Positions 33,249 to 42,735 of a stretch of 64,000 bases of DNA are shown here, in pieces (position 1 is the first letter of the stretch; every line of letters begins with the position of its first letter). A model generated the notes under the pieces. It saw only the letters and a list, made by a program, of their open reading frames with translations. It was not told the origin of the DNA and made no database searches. Both the position numbers and the translations under genes were made by a program. Where the stretch lies: positions 1-64,000 of the forward strand of contig NZ_JAAITU010000002.1 in the NCBI RefSeq assembly GCF_013304385.1, written 5' to 3'. This stretch comes from Blautia glucerasea. Its GTDB lineage: Bacteria > Bacillota > Clostridia > Lachnospirales > Lachnospiraceae.

Positions 33249-34736
33249 TCAGGAAGCATAATATGCATCGAAAACCTGTCCCGCGATAGGCACTGCAGCT
33301 TCACTTCCTGCTCCGCCATTCTCAACGATCACCGCGATCACAAGTTCCGGATTATCTACATTCGTATAACCAACAAACCAGGAATGGCTGTCTCCCTGCT
33401 CATTAAACTCTGCAGACCCTGTCTTGCCGGCAACAGTATAGGACCTGCCATTCAACGCAGAAGCTGTACCTGAAGTCACTACCTGGCGCATCATTTTCCC
33501 AAGAAGATTGGCCTCATTGGAAGACATCAGCCTTTTGTAGGTACTGCTCTGTGTTCTTTTCACCAGATCACCGGAATCATTCTCGATCCGGTCGATCAGA
33601 TAAGGCTTCATCAGCACACCATTATTAGCCACTGCAGCTGTGATCAGTGCCATATGCATAGGGGAAACCAGTGTTTCGCCCTGGCCGATGGCGGTCTGCA
33701 TCACTGTAGAAGTGCCAGACTTTCCATCCAGGGTAAAGCTGCTCTTCCTGTAGGAATTAAGAGGAAGTGCCTTATTAAACAAAAGATCCTCGGCAGTATT
33801 TCTGATGGATGAACCTCCCAGACTGATCCCTATATCTGCAAAAGCACAATTACAGGAATTTGCAAATGCACTGTAAAAATCTTCCTGTCCATGTACATGG
33901 CCATGATAACACTGAATGGTATGGTCTCCTACTGTAATACTTCCCTGACACAGATAAGAATATCCTTCAAAGGTGCCTTTTGAGCGGAAATAATCAAGAG
34001 CAGTTACAATCTTGAAGGTTGACCCTGGAGGATAGGCTCCATTGGTAGCCCTGTTCAAAAGACTGCTGTCATTCTCATCATTTACAAGTATATCCCAGTT
34101 CTGTGACAATGTGTTGGGATCGAAATCAGGTCTGCTTACCTCTGCCAGGATCTTACCTGTAGAAGCCTCCAAAACGACCACTGCCCCTCTCCTGTCACCA
34201 AGGGCATTGTAGGCAGTCTGCTGTAATCTGGAATCTAACGTGGATACTACAGTATCTCCCATATTCTTCTGGTTCAGGAACTGATTCTTCATCTGATCCA
34301 GAAAAAAGGCATGGGAACTTAAAAGCGAGAAATTAGCCTCAGACTCCAGCCCGCTCTTGCCATTGGTATCATACCCGATCACATGGGCAAACATATTGGA
34401 AAAAGGATAATACCGTTCTTCTGTACCGTCCTCAGCCACATTGGTCTGTGCAAGTACCTGTCCGTCTGCGGACAAGATCTTTCCTCTTACCACACGGTCT
34501 GAAAAAGTGTCCTGTCTGGTATTGTACGGACTATTAATAAAATCGTCACTTTTCACAGAATTAAAATAGATCAGATATGCGATCATACTGAAAAAAACAG
34601 CTGCAAAGAAATAAGAAACAAAGGCATATTCCCGATTTCTTTTCTTCTTTTTCTTAGTAATCTCCTTCTCTTTGCGCCTGTATTCTTTCTCTAGCTCTCT
34701 TTGCCGCTTCTTTTCGGAATCTCTCAATTTCTTCAT
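33249..34736 (-). CDS. Penicillin-binding transpeptidase (PbpA/FtsI-like)
   Basis: About 495 residues from ATG 34736; the exact start is unsure because the frame is open to 34778 and overlaps the RodA-like gene by 83 bases or more, and the best-placed AAGGAG (near 34660) has no standard start codon after it. Parts: a very basic coiled N-terminus, a membrane helix, then the transpeptidase domain with S-T-F-K (active Ser, P-P-G-S-T-F-K), S-C-N and K-T-G-S motifs. It lacks the large N-terminal pedestal of class B PBPs. It cross-links peptidoglycan with the RodA/FtsW glycosyltransferase encoded just upstream. Confidence 0.9.
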   Translation of the reverse strand: MKKLRDSEKKRQRELEKEYRRKEKEITKKKKKRNREYAFVSYFFAAVFFSMIAYLIYFNSVKSDDFINSPYNTRQDTFSDRVVRGKILSADGQVLAQTNVAEDGTEERYYPFSNMFAHVIGYDTNGKSGLESEANFSLLSSHAFFLDQMKNQFLNQKNMGDTVVSTLDSRLQQTAYNALGDRRGAVVVLEASTGKILAEVSRPDFDPNTLSQNWDILVNDENDSSLLNRATNGAYPPGSTFKIVTALDYFRSKGTFEGYSYLCQGSITVGDHTIQCYHGHVHGQEDFYSAFANSCNCAFADIGISLGGSSIRNTAEDLLFNKALPLNSYRKSSFTLDGKSGTSTVMQTAIGQGETLVSPMHMALITAAVANNGVLMKPYLIDRIENDSGDLVKRTQSSTYKRLMSSNEANLLGKMMRQVVTSGTASALNGRSYTVAGKTGSAEFNEQGDSHSWFVGYTNVDNPELVIAVIVENGGAGSEAAVPIAGQVFDAYYAS

Positions 34737-36024
34737 CCTCGTCTTCTCTGTAAATATATATTCCCTGGATAATGGCAATCATAAGGAGGGTACTTACTAC
34801 AGAACTTCCTCCATAAGCCACCAAAGGCAGGGTAACTCCGGTCATAGGGATAAATTTGGTAACACCGCCAATGGTCAGGAATACCTGGCAGGCATATTCC
34901 GTACCAAGTCCAAGTGCGATCAGCTTATAAAAAGGATTTTTGATCTGCAGTGCAATATTCAGGATCATCAGGAAAAAGCTCATGCATACAAGAATCAGGC
35001 AGATTGCAAATATACCGCCCAGTTCCTCACATATGGCGCTGAAAATAAAGTCATTCTTTACTACCGGAATCTTTTCAGGGGAACCCTGGCACAGCCCCAT
35101 CCCAAACCATCCGCCTGTCCCAATGGCAAACAAAGACTGAACGATTTGGTATCCTTCATTCTTGTAAACAGCCATAGGATCCTTCCATGCGCTCACTCTC
35201 TGGCGCACATGGCCGAACAGGAAATAAGCAACCACTGCCGCCCCGCTTCCTCCTGCAACTCCGATTCCCAGAAGTGCCGGGCTTTTGGTAGCTACATAGA
35301 TCATCACCAGATAGGCAGTAAAGAAGATCATTGCACTTCCAAGGTCCTTGGACAGTACAAGGATCCCTACGTGAAGGCCTGCGATCACAGTGGCCTGGAT
35401 CACCTTTTTCAGGTTCACATCCCTCCATAAAAGAGATGCCATGAAAAATACAAAAGAAAGCTTAATGGCCTCTGAGGGCTGGATCCCCATCAGGGATAGC
35501 TTGGCCCCGTAGCTGGTCTTTGCCAGAAGAAAAACAGCTGCCAGAAGCACAACACCAATCCCTGCATATACCCAGGTCAGATTCTTAAGAAATTTCATCT
35601 TGCGGATCATAACCGGTATCAGAAGAGATACCACACTGCCTGCTGCTACGATCAGCAGCTGCTTATTGGCAGACTTGATATCCAGCCGGCAAAGCATAAC
35701 AAATCCAATGCTTAACAGCATACACATATTATTCAGTAGAAGCAGCGACGCATTCTTGTAGATGATCCGGTACAGAATCTGGATCAGTGCAAAATAAACC
35801 ATCATCTCCACATAAAACAGGATCACGCTGAAATCAAAGGTCTTCAGATAGATCACAAGAAATGCTGTAAAATCAATAAAGAAAATAAGCATCAGCTGCC
35901 TGGTAAGCATCTCCCGCCGCTCTTCCTGATCCTGTCTTCTTACCATATAAAAGCAATGAAAGGTATATACGATCATCAAAGTCAGGATCACATATTTTGA
36001 CAGTTCAACAATAATATTAATCAT
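34654..36024 (-). CDS. SEDS-family glycosyltransferase (FtsW/RodA/SpoVE)
   Basis: 456 residues with about ten membrane helices. SEDS hallmarks: K-D-L-G-S-A, G-I-Q-P-S-E-A-I-K-L-S, and P-M-T-G-V-T-L-P-L-V-A-Y-G-G-S-S near the C-terminus. It polymerises lipid II and works with the PBP encoded next. A short cytoplasmic tail rich in Glu and Arg overlaps the PBP gene. RodA or FtsW cannot be decided from sequence alone. Confidence 0.93.
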   Translation of the reverse strand: MINIIVELSKYVILTLMIVYTFHCFYMVRRQDQEERREMLTRQLMLIFFIDFTAFLVIYLKTFDFSVILFYVEMMVYFALIQILYRIIYKNASLLLLNNMCMLLSIGFVMLCRLDIKSANKQLLIVAAGSVVSLLIPVMIRKMKFLKNLTWVYAGIGVVLLAAVFLLAKTSYGAKLSLMGIQPSEAIKLSFVFFMASLLWRDVNLKKVIQATVIAGLHVGILVLSKDLGSAMIFFTAYLVMIYVATKSPALLGIGVAGGSGAAVVAYFLFGHVRQRVSAWKDPMAVYKNEGYQIVQSLFAIGTGGWFGMGLCQGSPEKIPVVKNDFIFSAICEELGGIFAICLILVCMSFFLMILNIALQIKNPFYKLIALGLGTEYACQVFLTIGGVTKFIPMTGVTLPLVAYGGSSVVSTLLMIAIIQGIYIYREDEDEEIERFRKEAAKRARERIQAQREGDY

Positions 36025-36030
36025 AGGCCT

Positions 36031-38232
36031 TTACTGGGCTCCTCTTTTAAAATGTCCTTTTGTAAACTTCCGGTCCGGCACATCCTGTCCATCCCTGTAA
36101 GCAGCTGTAAAATCCTTCAGAATATGGACAGCTTCACCAGGAGACTCCATGGTAAAGGAAAGCCGCACTGAATCTATCCCCAGATTCTTTACCTGCCTGC
36201 TTTCTTTCAGAAGTCCAAAAGGAAGTGTATTGTAAATGATATTATAACAGGGCAGAATTTTTTCTGTATTTCCTGTTTTCCAGGGATCACATTCACATAC
36301 AACAGGAAACAGATTCTCATATCGATCCTTCAGATATACATCTGCCCTGTCTTTCTTTATTTTCTGCTGTGTACAGTCAGTTTTCTTACAGCTATATACA
36401 TTCCTGCGGACACACTGTGCAGAATACATCAGTGGCAGATATCCATAAACCAGCATCTCACTGCCTTGATTATCCCTGTGTCCCAATTCTCCCTGATTTA
36501 ATTCCAAGGGGACCGTATTGCCAAGCACCTTCTGCGCTCTCCAGAAATCCACAGCCTGATTGTTCCAGGTATAAAGAGTATGGTCGATCCTGCATTTTTC
36601 TCCATATCCCATTTCGGAAAGCATGGCATAGGATTCCAGATTACGTACCAGGAATCCTTTCATCCCCTTTGCAAGCCAGCCTGGTATCTTCTCCTGCACT
36701 ATATCTGGCATCTGGCCTCTGGTAATATAAGGCAGGGCAAGATACATGGAAATCCCTGCTCTGACTCCTTTATCAAGGAAAAGTTCCATCAGATCAAAAG
36801 GCAGGTACATGCCTTGAAAACCACCAGTCTTCAAAAGTGCCTGTGCAGTATCCCTGTCTTCACAAGATACACTGATCCCCGGAGAGCGAAGTATGCTCTT
36901 CTGACTGTCTGTCAAAGCAGAGGGAAGCTTTCCTGTAAGGCTGCGGCGGTAGGGCTTAAGCAATTCTTCCTGAAGCTTGGTAAGCGCATCCCTGCGAATC
37001 TGGTTCAATGCACTCATAGGCACAAAAATACTGTCCTCCATCTGGATCTTAAGATCTCCCCAGACAAACGGTGTATTTCCCAGCTTCTCCATCTGCTGCC
37101 GGATCCGCTCCTGTGCCATAGGATTATTTCTCGCATACTGAACCTCTCCGCCTAAGACTGTTACCTTCTTACCCTGGCAGGTTATTTCCAGTATAACAGG
37201 ACTTCCGGGAAAAAGTATTAAATTCCCATAAATTTTTTCTTTACTTTTTCTTAGATTCAGGGAAACCTCCCCTGTTTTCTTCTCATTGGAAAAGGCCATC
37301 ATGGAAGGTCCGCCCTGCATTTTATAATAGCCTGTACAAGATCCGCCCCTATTAAACAGATCCAGCAGATATTTCCTGTCTTTTTCTTCCACATGATAGG
37401 ATTCTTTTCCATTCTTTTCCAGAAGATCCAGATATTTCCTGTATACAGCCGTCACTCCGGCTGTATACTCCGGCTGTTTCATCCGTCCTTCTATCTTAAG
37501 AGAAGTCACTCCTGCTTCCAGGATCTCCGGTAATATCTCAATGGTACAGATATCTTTCAGGCTTAACGGGCACATCTGGCCTTTACCTTTATAATTCTTT
37601 CTTCCGTCCAGGGAGGTATCATAAGGAAGGCGGCAGGGCTGTGCACACCTGCCTCTGTTACCGCTTCTGCCGCCAAGAATACTGCTCATCAGACACTGGC
37701 CGGAATAGCTGTAGCACAAAGCCCCATGTACAAATGCTTCGATCTCCAGGCTGCTTTCCTGATGCATTCTTTCCAGTTCTTTAAGGGTCAGCTCCCTGGC
37801 TGCCACCACTCTGACCGCTCCCTGCTGTTCAAGAAATCTCATCCCCTTAGGTCCTGTTACTGCCATCTGGGTGCTGGCATGAAGATGAAGCAGGGGAAAA
37901 GCTTCTTTTAGTGCTGTAAAAACTCCAAAATCCTGTATGATTACTCCGTCCAGCCCAGCCTGGTAAAAAGGCTGAAGATACGGGATCAATTCCTCATAAA
38001 GTTCTTTATTCTTTAAAAGGGTATTCACTGTAAGATACAGCTTTTTCCCATAAATATGTGCTGTATCAATTGCCTGAAGCAGTTCTTCATCTGAAAAATT
38101 TCTGGCATAGGCTCTGGCTCCAAACCTGGTGCCTCCCACATATACTGCATCTGCACCTGCGCCCAAAGCCGCTTCAAAGCCCTGATACGAGCCTGCCGGT
38201 GCCAGCAGTTCTATCTTTCTGTCCTGACCCAA
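36031..38232 (-). CDS. U32 family peptidase-like protein with DUF3656
   Basis: 733 residues. The N-terminal U32 domain has E-L-L-A-P-A-G-S, A-D-A-V-Y-V-G-G and the signature block E-A-F-V-H-G-A-L-C-Y-S-Y-S-G-Q-C (about 165-180) with following G-R-C-A-Q-P-C-R, whose cysteines can hold an Fe-S cluster. C-terminal DUF3656 follows. Relatives include RlhA and TrhP, which hydroxylate rRNA or tRNA bases, so an RNA-modifying role is more likely than proteolysis. It lies 6 bases upstream of the rodA-like gene. Confidence 0.9.
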   Translation of the reverse strand: MGQDRKIELLAPAGSYQGFEAALGAGADAVYVGGTRFGARAYARNFSDEELLQAIDTAHIYGKKLYLTVNTLLKNKELYEELIPYLQPFYQAGLDGVIIQDFGVFTALKEAFPLLHLHASTQMAVTGPKGMRFLEQQGAVRVVAARELTLKELERMHQESSLEIEAFVHGALCYSYSGQCLMSSILGGRSGNRGRCAQPCRLPYDTSLDGRKNYKGKGQMCPLSLKDICTIEILPEILEAGVTSLKIEGRMKQPEYTAGVTAVYRKYLDLLEKNGKESYHVEEKDRKYLLDLFNRGGSCTGYYKMQGGPSMMAFSNEKKTGEVSLNLRKSKEKIYGNLILFPGSPVILEITCQGKKVTVLGGEVQYARNNPMAQERIRQQMEKLGNTPFVWGDLKIQMEDSIFVPMSALNQIRRDALTKLQEELLKPYRRSLTGKLPSALTDSQKSILRSPGISVSCEDRDTAQALLKTGGFQGMYLPFDLMELFLDKGVRAGISMYLALPYITRGQMPDIVQEKIPGWLAKGMKGFLVRNLESYAMLSEMGYGEKCRIDHTLYTWNNQAVDFWRAQKVLGNTVPLELNQGELGHRDNQGSEMLVYGYLPLMYSAQCVRRNVYSCKKTDCTQQKIKKDRADVYLKDRYENLFPVVCECDPWKTGNTEKILPCYNIIYNTLPFGLLKESRQVKNLGIDSVRLSFTMESPGEAVHILKDFTAAYRDGQDVPDRKFTKGHFKRGAQ

Positions 38233-38284
38233 TATGCTCCCTCCTATAAAAAAGAGGATTACCTGTAAGCAATCCCCCTCGTTC

Positions 38285-38692
38285 TTATTTCAGCATTTCA
38301 TCCAGTTCTTTTTCCAGTTCCTTTACTTTGCCTTCCAGACGGTTCTTCTGGTCAATCGCATCCTGCTCTGTCTTTCTGGCTTCCTCCATCTGCATTTTCA
38401 GCGAAATCAGTTCATGCTTCAGATCATACATCTCCTGATCCTTCTGCTGCAGATCCTGTTCATAAGTCTCTACCTGCTTTCTTGCCTTAAAATAATCATC
38501 TGTAATATTCAGGCTGAGAAGGGTATGCTTCGTCTCCATGGGCTGTCTGCTATAACCTGGCATCTCGCTAAGCTCTGACAGCTTTCTGTTCATATAATTC
38601 GCAACCTGCTGAAAATACTCAGAAGATTCGTAACCTCCCAATGTAATGATTTTCCCGCCGATAATAACCTGCGCCGTATTTTTGACCGCCAT
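38285..38692 (-). CDS. zapA: Cell division protein ZapA
   Basis: 135 residues. The ZapA head (V-I-I-G-G-K-I-I-T-L-G-G-Y-E) is followed by a long coiled coil rich in Glu, Lys and Gln (about 65-135). It stabilises the FtsZ ring. GCAGGAGG ribosome site, own promoter overlapping the ruvB stop region. Confidence 0.92.
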   Translation of the reverse strand: MAVKNTAQVIIGGKIITLGGYESSEYFQQVANYMNRKLSELSEMPGYSRQPMETKHTLLSLNITDDYFKARKQVETYEQDLQQKDQEMYDLKHELISLKMQMEEARKTEQDAIDQKNRLEGKVKELEKELDEMLK

Positions 38693-38780
38693 CCGTACAA
38701 GCCTCCTGCTTTTCTTCTATCTGTAATCATTTAACCAATATAAATGGAATAATTTCTCTTTTTGGCACTTCTGCCGTTCT

Positions 38781-38809
38781 ATTATAATCGAAATGTGTAA
38801 AAATGTATA
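38781..38809 (-). promoter_or_regulatory. Promoter of zapA
   Basis: TATAAT (38781-38786) with TATACA (38804-38809) 17 bp upstream; good -10, weak -35. Confidence 0.5.
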
Positions 38810-38812
38810 GCA

Positions 38813-39817
38813 TTATTTTTCGGATGGTATGGGATACCCCAGATGTTCATAAGCTGCGGCAGTTGCAATACGCCCTCTTGGGGTTCTTCCAAGAAATCCA
38901 TTCTGCAGAAGATAAGGCTCATATACATCCTCCAGTGTACCTGCATCTTCTCCTATGGCTGCTGCCAGTGTTTCCAGACCCACAGGACCTCCCTGAAAAT
39001 TACGGATCATAGTCTGAAGGATCCGTCGATCCAGCTTATCCAGTCCATAGGAATCCACTTCTAACAAGTCCAGTGCAAAATTCGCCACTTCCAGTGTGAT
39101 CCTTCCGTCATATTTTACCTGAGCAAAATCCCTGACCCTTTTCAAAAGGCGGTTAGCAAGACGGGGAGTACCTCTGGATCGCTTGGCAATCTCAGCAGCT
39201 CCCTTTGGATCAATTTCTACTCCAAGTACCTGTGCAGAACGAATTACAATAGTTGTCAGCTCCTGCTGGCTGTAAAACTCCAGATGATGCACCACCCCAA
39301 AACGATCCCGTAAAGGTGCCGATAAAAGGCCTGCCCTTGTGGTGGCTCCTACCAGTGTAAACCTGGGAAGATCCAGACGGATGGATCTGGCCGACGCCCC
39401 CTTACCGATCATAATATCAATGGCAAAGTCCTCCATAGCAGGATAAAGAACCTCCTCCACCTGCCGGTTCAGCCTGTGGATTTCATCTACAAACAATACA
39501 TCCCCTTCCTGAAGATTATTCAGTATAGCCGCCATCTCACCCGGCTTCTCAATAGCCGGCCCTGACGTCACCTTCAGGTGGGTGCCCATTTCATTGGCAA
39601 TAATACCGGAAAGTGTAGTCTTTCCAAGTCCCGGAGGACCGTAAAACAATACGTGATCCAAAGCATCATGTCTTTGCTTTGCTGCTTCTATGTATATCCG
39701 CAGGGTATTTTTGGTTTTTTCCTGTCCGATGTACTCCTCCAGGGTCCTTGGACGAAGGCTTCCTTCTAGCGTATAATCTTCTTCTGTTACATCTGTGGTA
39801 ATGATCCTGTTCTCCAT
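38813..39817 (-). CDS. ruvB: Holliday junction helicase RuvB
   Basis: 334 residues. Walker [10 protein letters not shown] (about 59-67), Walker B in F-V-D-E-I-H-R-L, sensor G-A-T-T-R-A-G, and the C-terminal winged helix with [10 protein letters not shown]. It drives branch migration with RuvA, encoded 24 bases upstream in the same unit. Confidence 0.98.
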   Translation of the reverse strand: MENRIITTDVTEEDYTLEGSLRPRTLEEYIGQEKTKNTLRIYIEAAKQRHDALDHVLFYGPPGLGKTTLSGIIANEMGTHLKVTSGPAIEKPGEMAAILNNLQEGDVLFVDEIHRLNRQVEEVLYPAMEDFAIDIMIGKGASARSIRLDLPRFTLVGATTRAGLLSAPLRDRFGVVHHLEFYSQQELTTIVIRSAQVLGVEIDPKGAAEIAKRSRGTPRLANRLLKRVRDFAQVKYDGRITLEVANFALDLLEVDSYGLDKLDRRILQTMIRNFQGGPVGLETLAAAIGEDAGTLEDVYEPYLLQNGFLGRTPRGRIATAAAYEHLGYPIPSEK

Positions 39818-39841
39818 TTCTTATATTCCCCTTATCTGACG

Positions 39842-40450
39842 TCAGAAATTCTTAAGAGCTGCTTTCAGAATCTCTTCCACATTCTCCAGATCCACCCCTG
39901 CAACAGATCGCACTGCCGCATAAGCCTCTGTGCTGCTGTATCCCAAGGCTGTCAATGCTTCTACCGCTTCTCTTTTGGCATCCGTCATGCCGTCTGAGGA
40001 TACCACTATCCCTGCGGTCTCATGGGACAGCTTCTGTTCAAAGGCTTCTTCAAGGCTTAACTTATCACGAAGTTCCAGGATCAGTTTCTGGGCAGTCTTT
40101 TTCCCGATGCCAGGAGCCTTAGAAACAGTCTTGGCATCATCTGCCAGAATGGCGAATCTTAGTTCATCTGCAGACAGGCCGGACAGAACTCCCAAAGCTC
40201 CCTTGGGGCCAATGCCATTCACCCCAAGCAAAAGCCTGAACATAGAAAGATCATCTTTCTGAAGAAATCCAAAAAGAACCATAGCATCTTCCCTCACCTG
40301 GAAATACGTATGTATTTTATATTCTTCACCCATATGGATCCTGGAAAGGTCATTTCCTGTCATAAAGATCTCATAGCCAATGCCATGATTCTCAAGGATC
40401 ACAGATGTTTCTGTCATATCTGCTGCTTTTCCCTTAACAAATGAAATCAT
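39842..40450 (-). CDS. ruvA: Holliday junction DNA-binding protein RuvA
   Basis: 202 residues from ATG 40450 (AAGGAG 6 nt upstream), starting M-I-S-F-V-K-G as is typical; a longer frame to 40510 overlaps the promoter. OB-fold, two helix-hairpin-helix motifs (L-L-G-V-N-G-I-G-P-K and A-P-G-I-G-K-K-T-A-Q) and a C-terminal UBA-like domain that binds RuvB. Confidence 0.97.
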   Translation of the reverse strand: MISFVKGKAADMTETSVILENHGIGYEIFMTGNDLSRIHMGEEYKIHTYFQVREDAMVLFGFLQKDDLSMFRLLLGVNGIGPKGALGVLSGLSADELRFAILADDAKTVSKAPGIGKKTAQKLILELRDKLSLEEAFEQKLSHETAGIVVSSDGMTDAKREAVEALTALGYSSTEAYAAVRSVAGVDLENVEEILKAALKNF

Positions 40451-40481
40451 GAAGTACTCCTTAAATCCATAAATTTGTTTT

Positions 40482-40511
40482 ATCATACCACAGGTCAGGA
40501 AAAAGTGCAAA
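40482..40511 (-). promoter_or_regulatory. Promoter of ruvAB
   Basis: TTGCAC (40506-40511), 18 bp, TATGAT (40482-40487), about 32 bases upstream of the ruvA start. Confidence 0.65.
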
Positions 40512-40572
40512 CATCCATTCGATAAAACAAAGCAGACAAATCTGCCTCAAGTTCCTCAATCCCTGAATTCAT

Positions 40573-40612
40573 ATGAAAGACCGCCCCACAGCTTAGCAGG
40601 ACGGTCTTTCAT
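40573..40612 (-). terminator. Terminator of the rnf operon
   Basis: A stem with arms of 11 or more bp (40573-40583 with 40602-40612) lies 22 bases after the rnfB stop. The trailing T-run on the minus strand is short. It separates rnf from ruvAB. Confidence 0.75.
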
Positions 40613-40633
40613 GTTACAGCTATTTTGTTAGGA

Positions 40634-41425
40634 TTACCGGATGATCCCTCTTGGACAGACTTCTTTACATTGACCGCATCCCGTACATTTGTCAGGATCG
40701 ATCTGTGCGCAGAAATCTGTTACAGTGATAGCTCCATTCGGGCAGGTCTTCTCGCATTTCTTACAGCCAATACAGCCTACATCACAAGCAGAAGTTACTG
40801 CTTTACCCTTTGCATGGGAACTGCATCCCACAAAGATCTGCTGTTCGTATGGAATCAGCTGGATCAGATGTCTTGGACACTTTGCCACACACTTCCCACA
40901 GGCTTTACAGGCTTCCCGATCCACCACTGCCACACCATCGATCACATGGATAGCATCAAAAGGACAGACCTTTACGCAGCTTCCAAAGCCAAGGCAGCCA
41001 TAAGTGCACATCTTAGCGCCACCATTTGGCACAAAAGCCATCATCTCGCAGTCTTCCACGCCGGTATACTGATAATAATCCTTTGTTTTATCACAGGTAC
41101 CTTTGCACTTTACATATGCAGTCTGGCGGATACTTTCTCCCGCTTCCTGTCCCATAATACCGGCAATGATCTTGCCTACCGGTTCGCCGCCTACCGGACA
41201 ACGGTTCACTGGTGCCTCTCCTTTTGCAATGGCAGCTGCAAGACCGTCACAGCCCGGATATCCGCATCCACCACAGTTATTCCCAGGAAGGGCCTCCCGG
41301 ATCGCAACTTCTTTTTCATCTACTTCCACAGCAAACTTCTTCCCTGCAGCCCCAAGGAAAATACCAATAAAAAGGCCAACAAGGGCAACGAGTACAGTTG
41401 CTGTTACAATCGCCCCAATATTCAT
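40634..41425 (-). CDS. rnfB: Rnf complex subunit B
   Basis: 263 residues: N-terminal membrane helix, a 4Fe-4S domain with N-N-C-G-G-C-G-Y-P-G-C-D-G, then four C-x-x-C-x-x-C-x-x-x-C clusters (for example C-K-A-C-G-K-C-V-A-K-C-P and C-T-G-C-G-Q-C-K-E-V-C-P). It takes electrons from reduced ferredoxin. It is last of rnfC-D-G-E-A-B, with AAGGAGGG site. Confidence 0.97.
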   Translation of the reverse strand: MNIGAIVTATVLVALVGLFIGIFLGAAGKKFAVEVDEKEVAIREALPGNNCGGCGYPGCDGLAAAIAKGEAPVNRCPVGGEPVGKIIAGIMGQEAGESIRQTAYVKCKGTCDKTKDYYQYTGVEDCEMMAFVPNGGAKMCTYGCLGFGSCVKVCPFDAIHVIDGVAVVDREACKACGKCVAKCPRHLIQLIPYEQQIFVGCSSHAKGKAVTSACDVGCIGCKKCEKTCPNGAITVTDFCAQIDPDKCTGCGQCKEVCPRGIIR

Positions 41426-41437
41426 CTTACACCCTCC

Positions 41438-42013
41438 TTAAATCAGTCCGGAAAATCCAAAGAATGCAATGGCCATAAGACCGGCTGTGATCAGCACGAT
41501 AGGAAAGCCCTGGAATGACTTTGGAATGTTGTTATATGCAATTTTCTCACGGATACCGGCCATAAGTACAATGGAGATCGTAAATCCCACTGCAGTGGCA
41601 AATCCGTTTACAGTTCCCTGAAGGATCCCGTAATCCTTCTGTACATTGATCAGGGCCACACCAAGAACTGCACAGTTGGTAGTAATCAGCGGAAGATACA
41701 CACCTAGTGCCTTATAGAGGGCCGTCATGTTTTTTTTCAGAAACATCTCCACAAACTGTACCAGTGCTGCAATGATCAGGATAAATACGATGGTCTGCAG
41801 ATAGGTCAGATCCAGCGGTACAAGAATGAACTTGTAGATCAGGCTTGTAACAAAGGAAGACAATGTGATAACAAAAATAACAGCGCCGCCCATTCCTGCA
41901 GCTGTATTTGTAGTCTTGGACACACCAAGGAATGCACAAAGCCCAAGGAATTGGCTAAGTACCACATTATTAACAAGCGCTGCACTTACAATGATCAAAA
42001 GCATTTCTTTCAT
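41438..42013 (-). CDS. rnfA: Rnf complex subunit A
   Basis: 191 residues, six membrane helices, start ATG 42013 overlapping the rnfE stop as ATGA. V-V-L-S-Q-F-L-G-L-C-A-F-L-G and T-T-N-C-A-V-L-G hold the conserved Cys residues that, with RnfE, bind a membrane-embedded [2Fe-2S] cluster. Confidence 0.97.
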   Translation of the reverse strand: MKEMLLIIVSAALVNNVVLSQFLGLCAFLGVSKTTNTAAGMGGAVIFVITLSSFVTSLIYKFILVPLDLTYLQTIVFILIIAALVQFVEMFLKKNMTALYKALGVYLPLITTNCAVLGVALINVQKDYGILQGTVNGFATAVGFTISIVLMAGIREKIAYNNIPKSFQGFPIVLITAGLMAIAFFGFSGLI

Positions 42014-42735
42014 GATTCTTTGCCTCCCTTCCCACTGCACATGGTATTGCCGCAGGCAGCACATCCGCCGCCGCATCCAGAACCGGAATTACTTGGATCG
42101 ATTCCCCGCTTTGCAGCACCAATCTTAAATTTATTCTGGATGGCCGAAAGGGCTGCAAGTACAAAAAATGCACCTGGTGCAAGAACAAAGATGGTAACCG
42201 GCTGATAGCCGCCTTTACCTGCCGCATCTGCCAGTGGGATGATCTGATGTCCGAAAAGAGCACCTGCGCCGATCAGCTCCCTCACTGCGCCGATGCAGGT
42301 AATACTTACCGTGAAACCAAGTCCCATACCAATGCCGTCAAAAAGGGATGCAACCGGCGGATTCTTGGACGCATAGGCCTCTGCCCTTCCAAGGATGATA
42401 CAGTTTACCACGATCAGCGGAATGTAAATACCAAGGGAAGAATAAAGGGTTGGTATAAAGCCCTGGAGAAGCATCTGAACAATTGTAACAAAAGAAGCAA
42501 CTACAACAATATATGCGGGCATCCTGACTCTGTCTGGAATGAAATTACGCAGAAGGGAGATCATCAGATTGGAGGCCGCCAGGATCACTGTGGTGGTAAG
42601 CCCCATACCAATACCATTTACAGCTGAGGTGGTGATTGCCAGTGTTGGACACATGCCCAGCAGCAGCACAAATGTAGGGTTTTCTTTTATGATTCCGTTA
42701 TAAAGCCGTTCTGAAGGCGAATTCTGTTTCATCAC
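42010..42735 (-). CDS. rnfE: Rnf complex subunit E
   Basis: 241 residues, homologous to RnfA, with N-P-T-F-V-L-L-L-G-M-C-P-T-L-A and V-N-C-I-I-L-G-R-A. The C-terminus carries an unusual Cys-rich tail (C-G-G-G-C-A-A-C-G-N-T-M-C) of about 20 residues, possibly a metal site. Overlaps rnfG and rnfA by 4 bases on each side. Confidence 0.97.
   Translation of the reverse strand: MMKQNSPSERLYNGIIKENPTFVLLLGMCPTLAITTSAVNGIGMGLTTTVILAASNLMISLLRNFIPDRVRMPAYIVVVASFVTIVQMLLQGFIPTLYSSLGIYIPLIVVNCIILGRAEAYASKNPPVASLFDGIGMGLGFTVSITCIGAVRELIGAGALFGHQIIPLADAAGKGGYQPVTIFVLAPGAFFVLAALSAIQNKFKIGAAKRGIDPSNSGSGCGGGCAACGNTMCSGKGGKES

Noticed and set aside
40625-41518. Long plus-strand open frame opposite rnfB
   Set aside because: It is a shadow of the Cys-rich rnfB gene, which has full motifs and a ribosome site.
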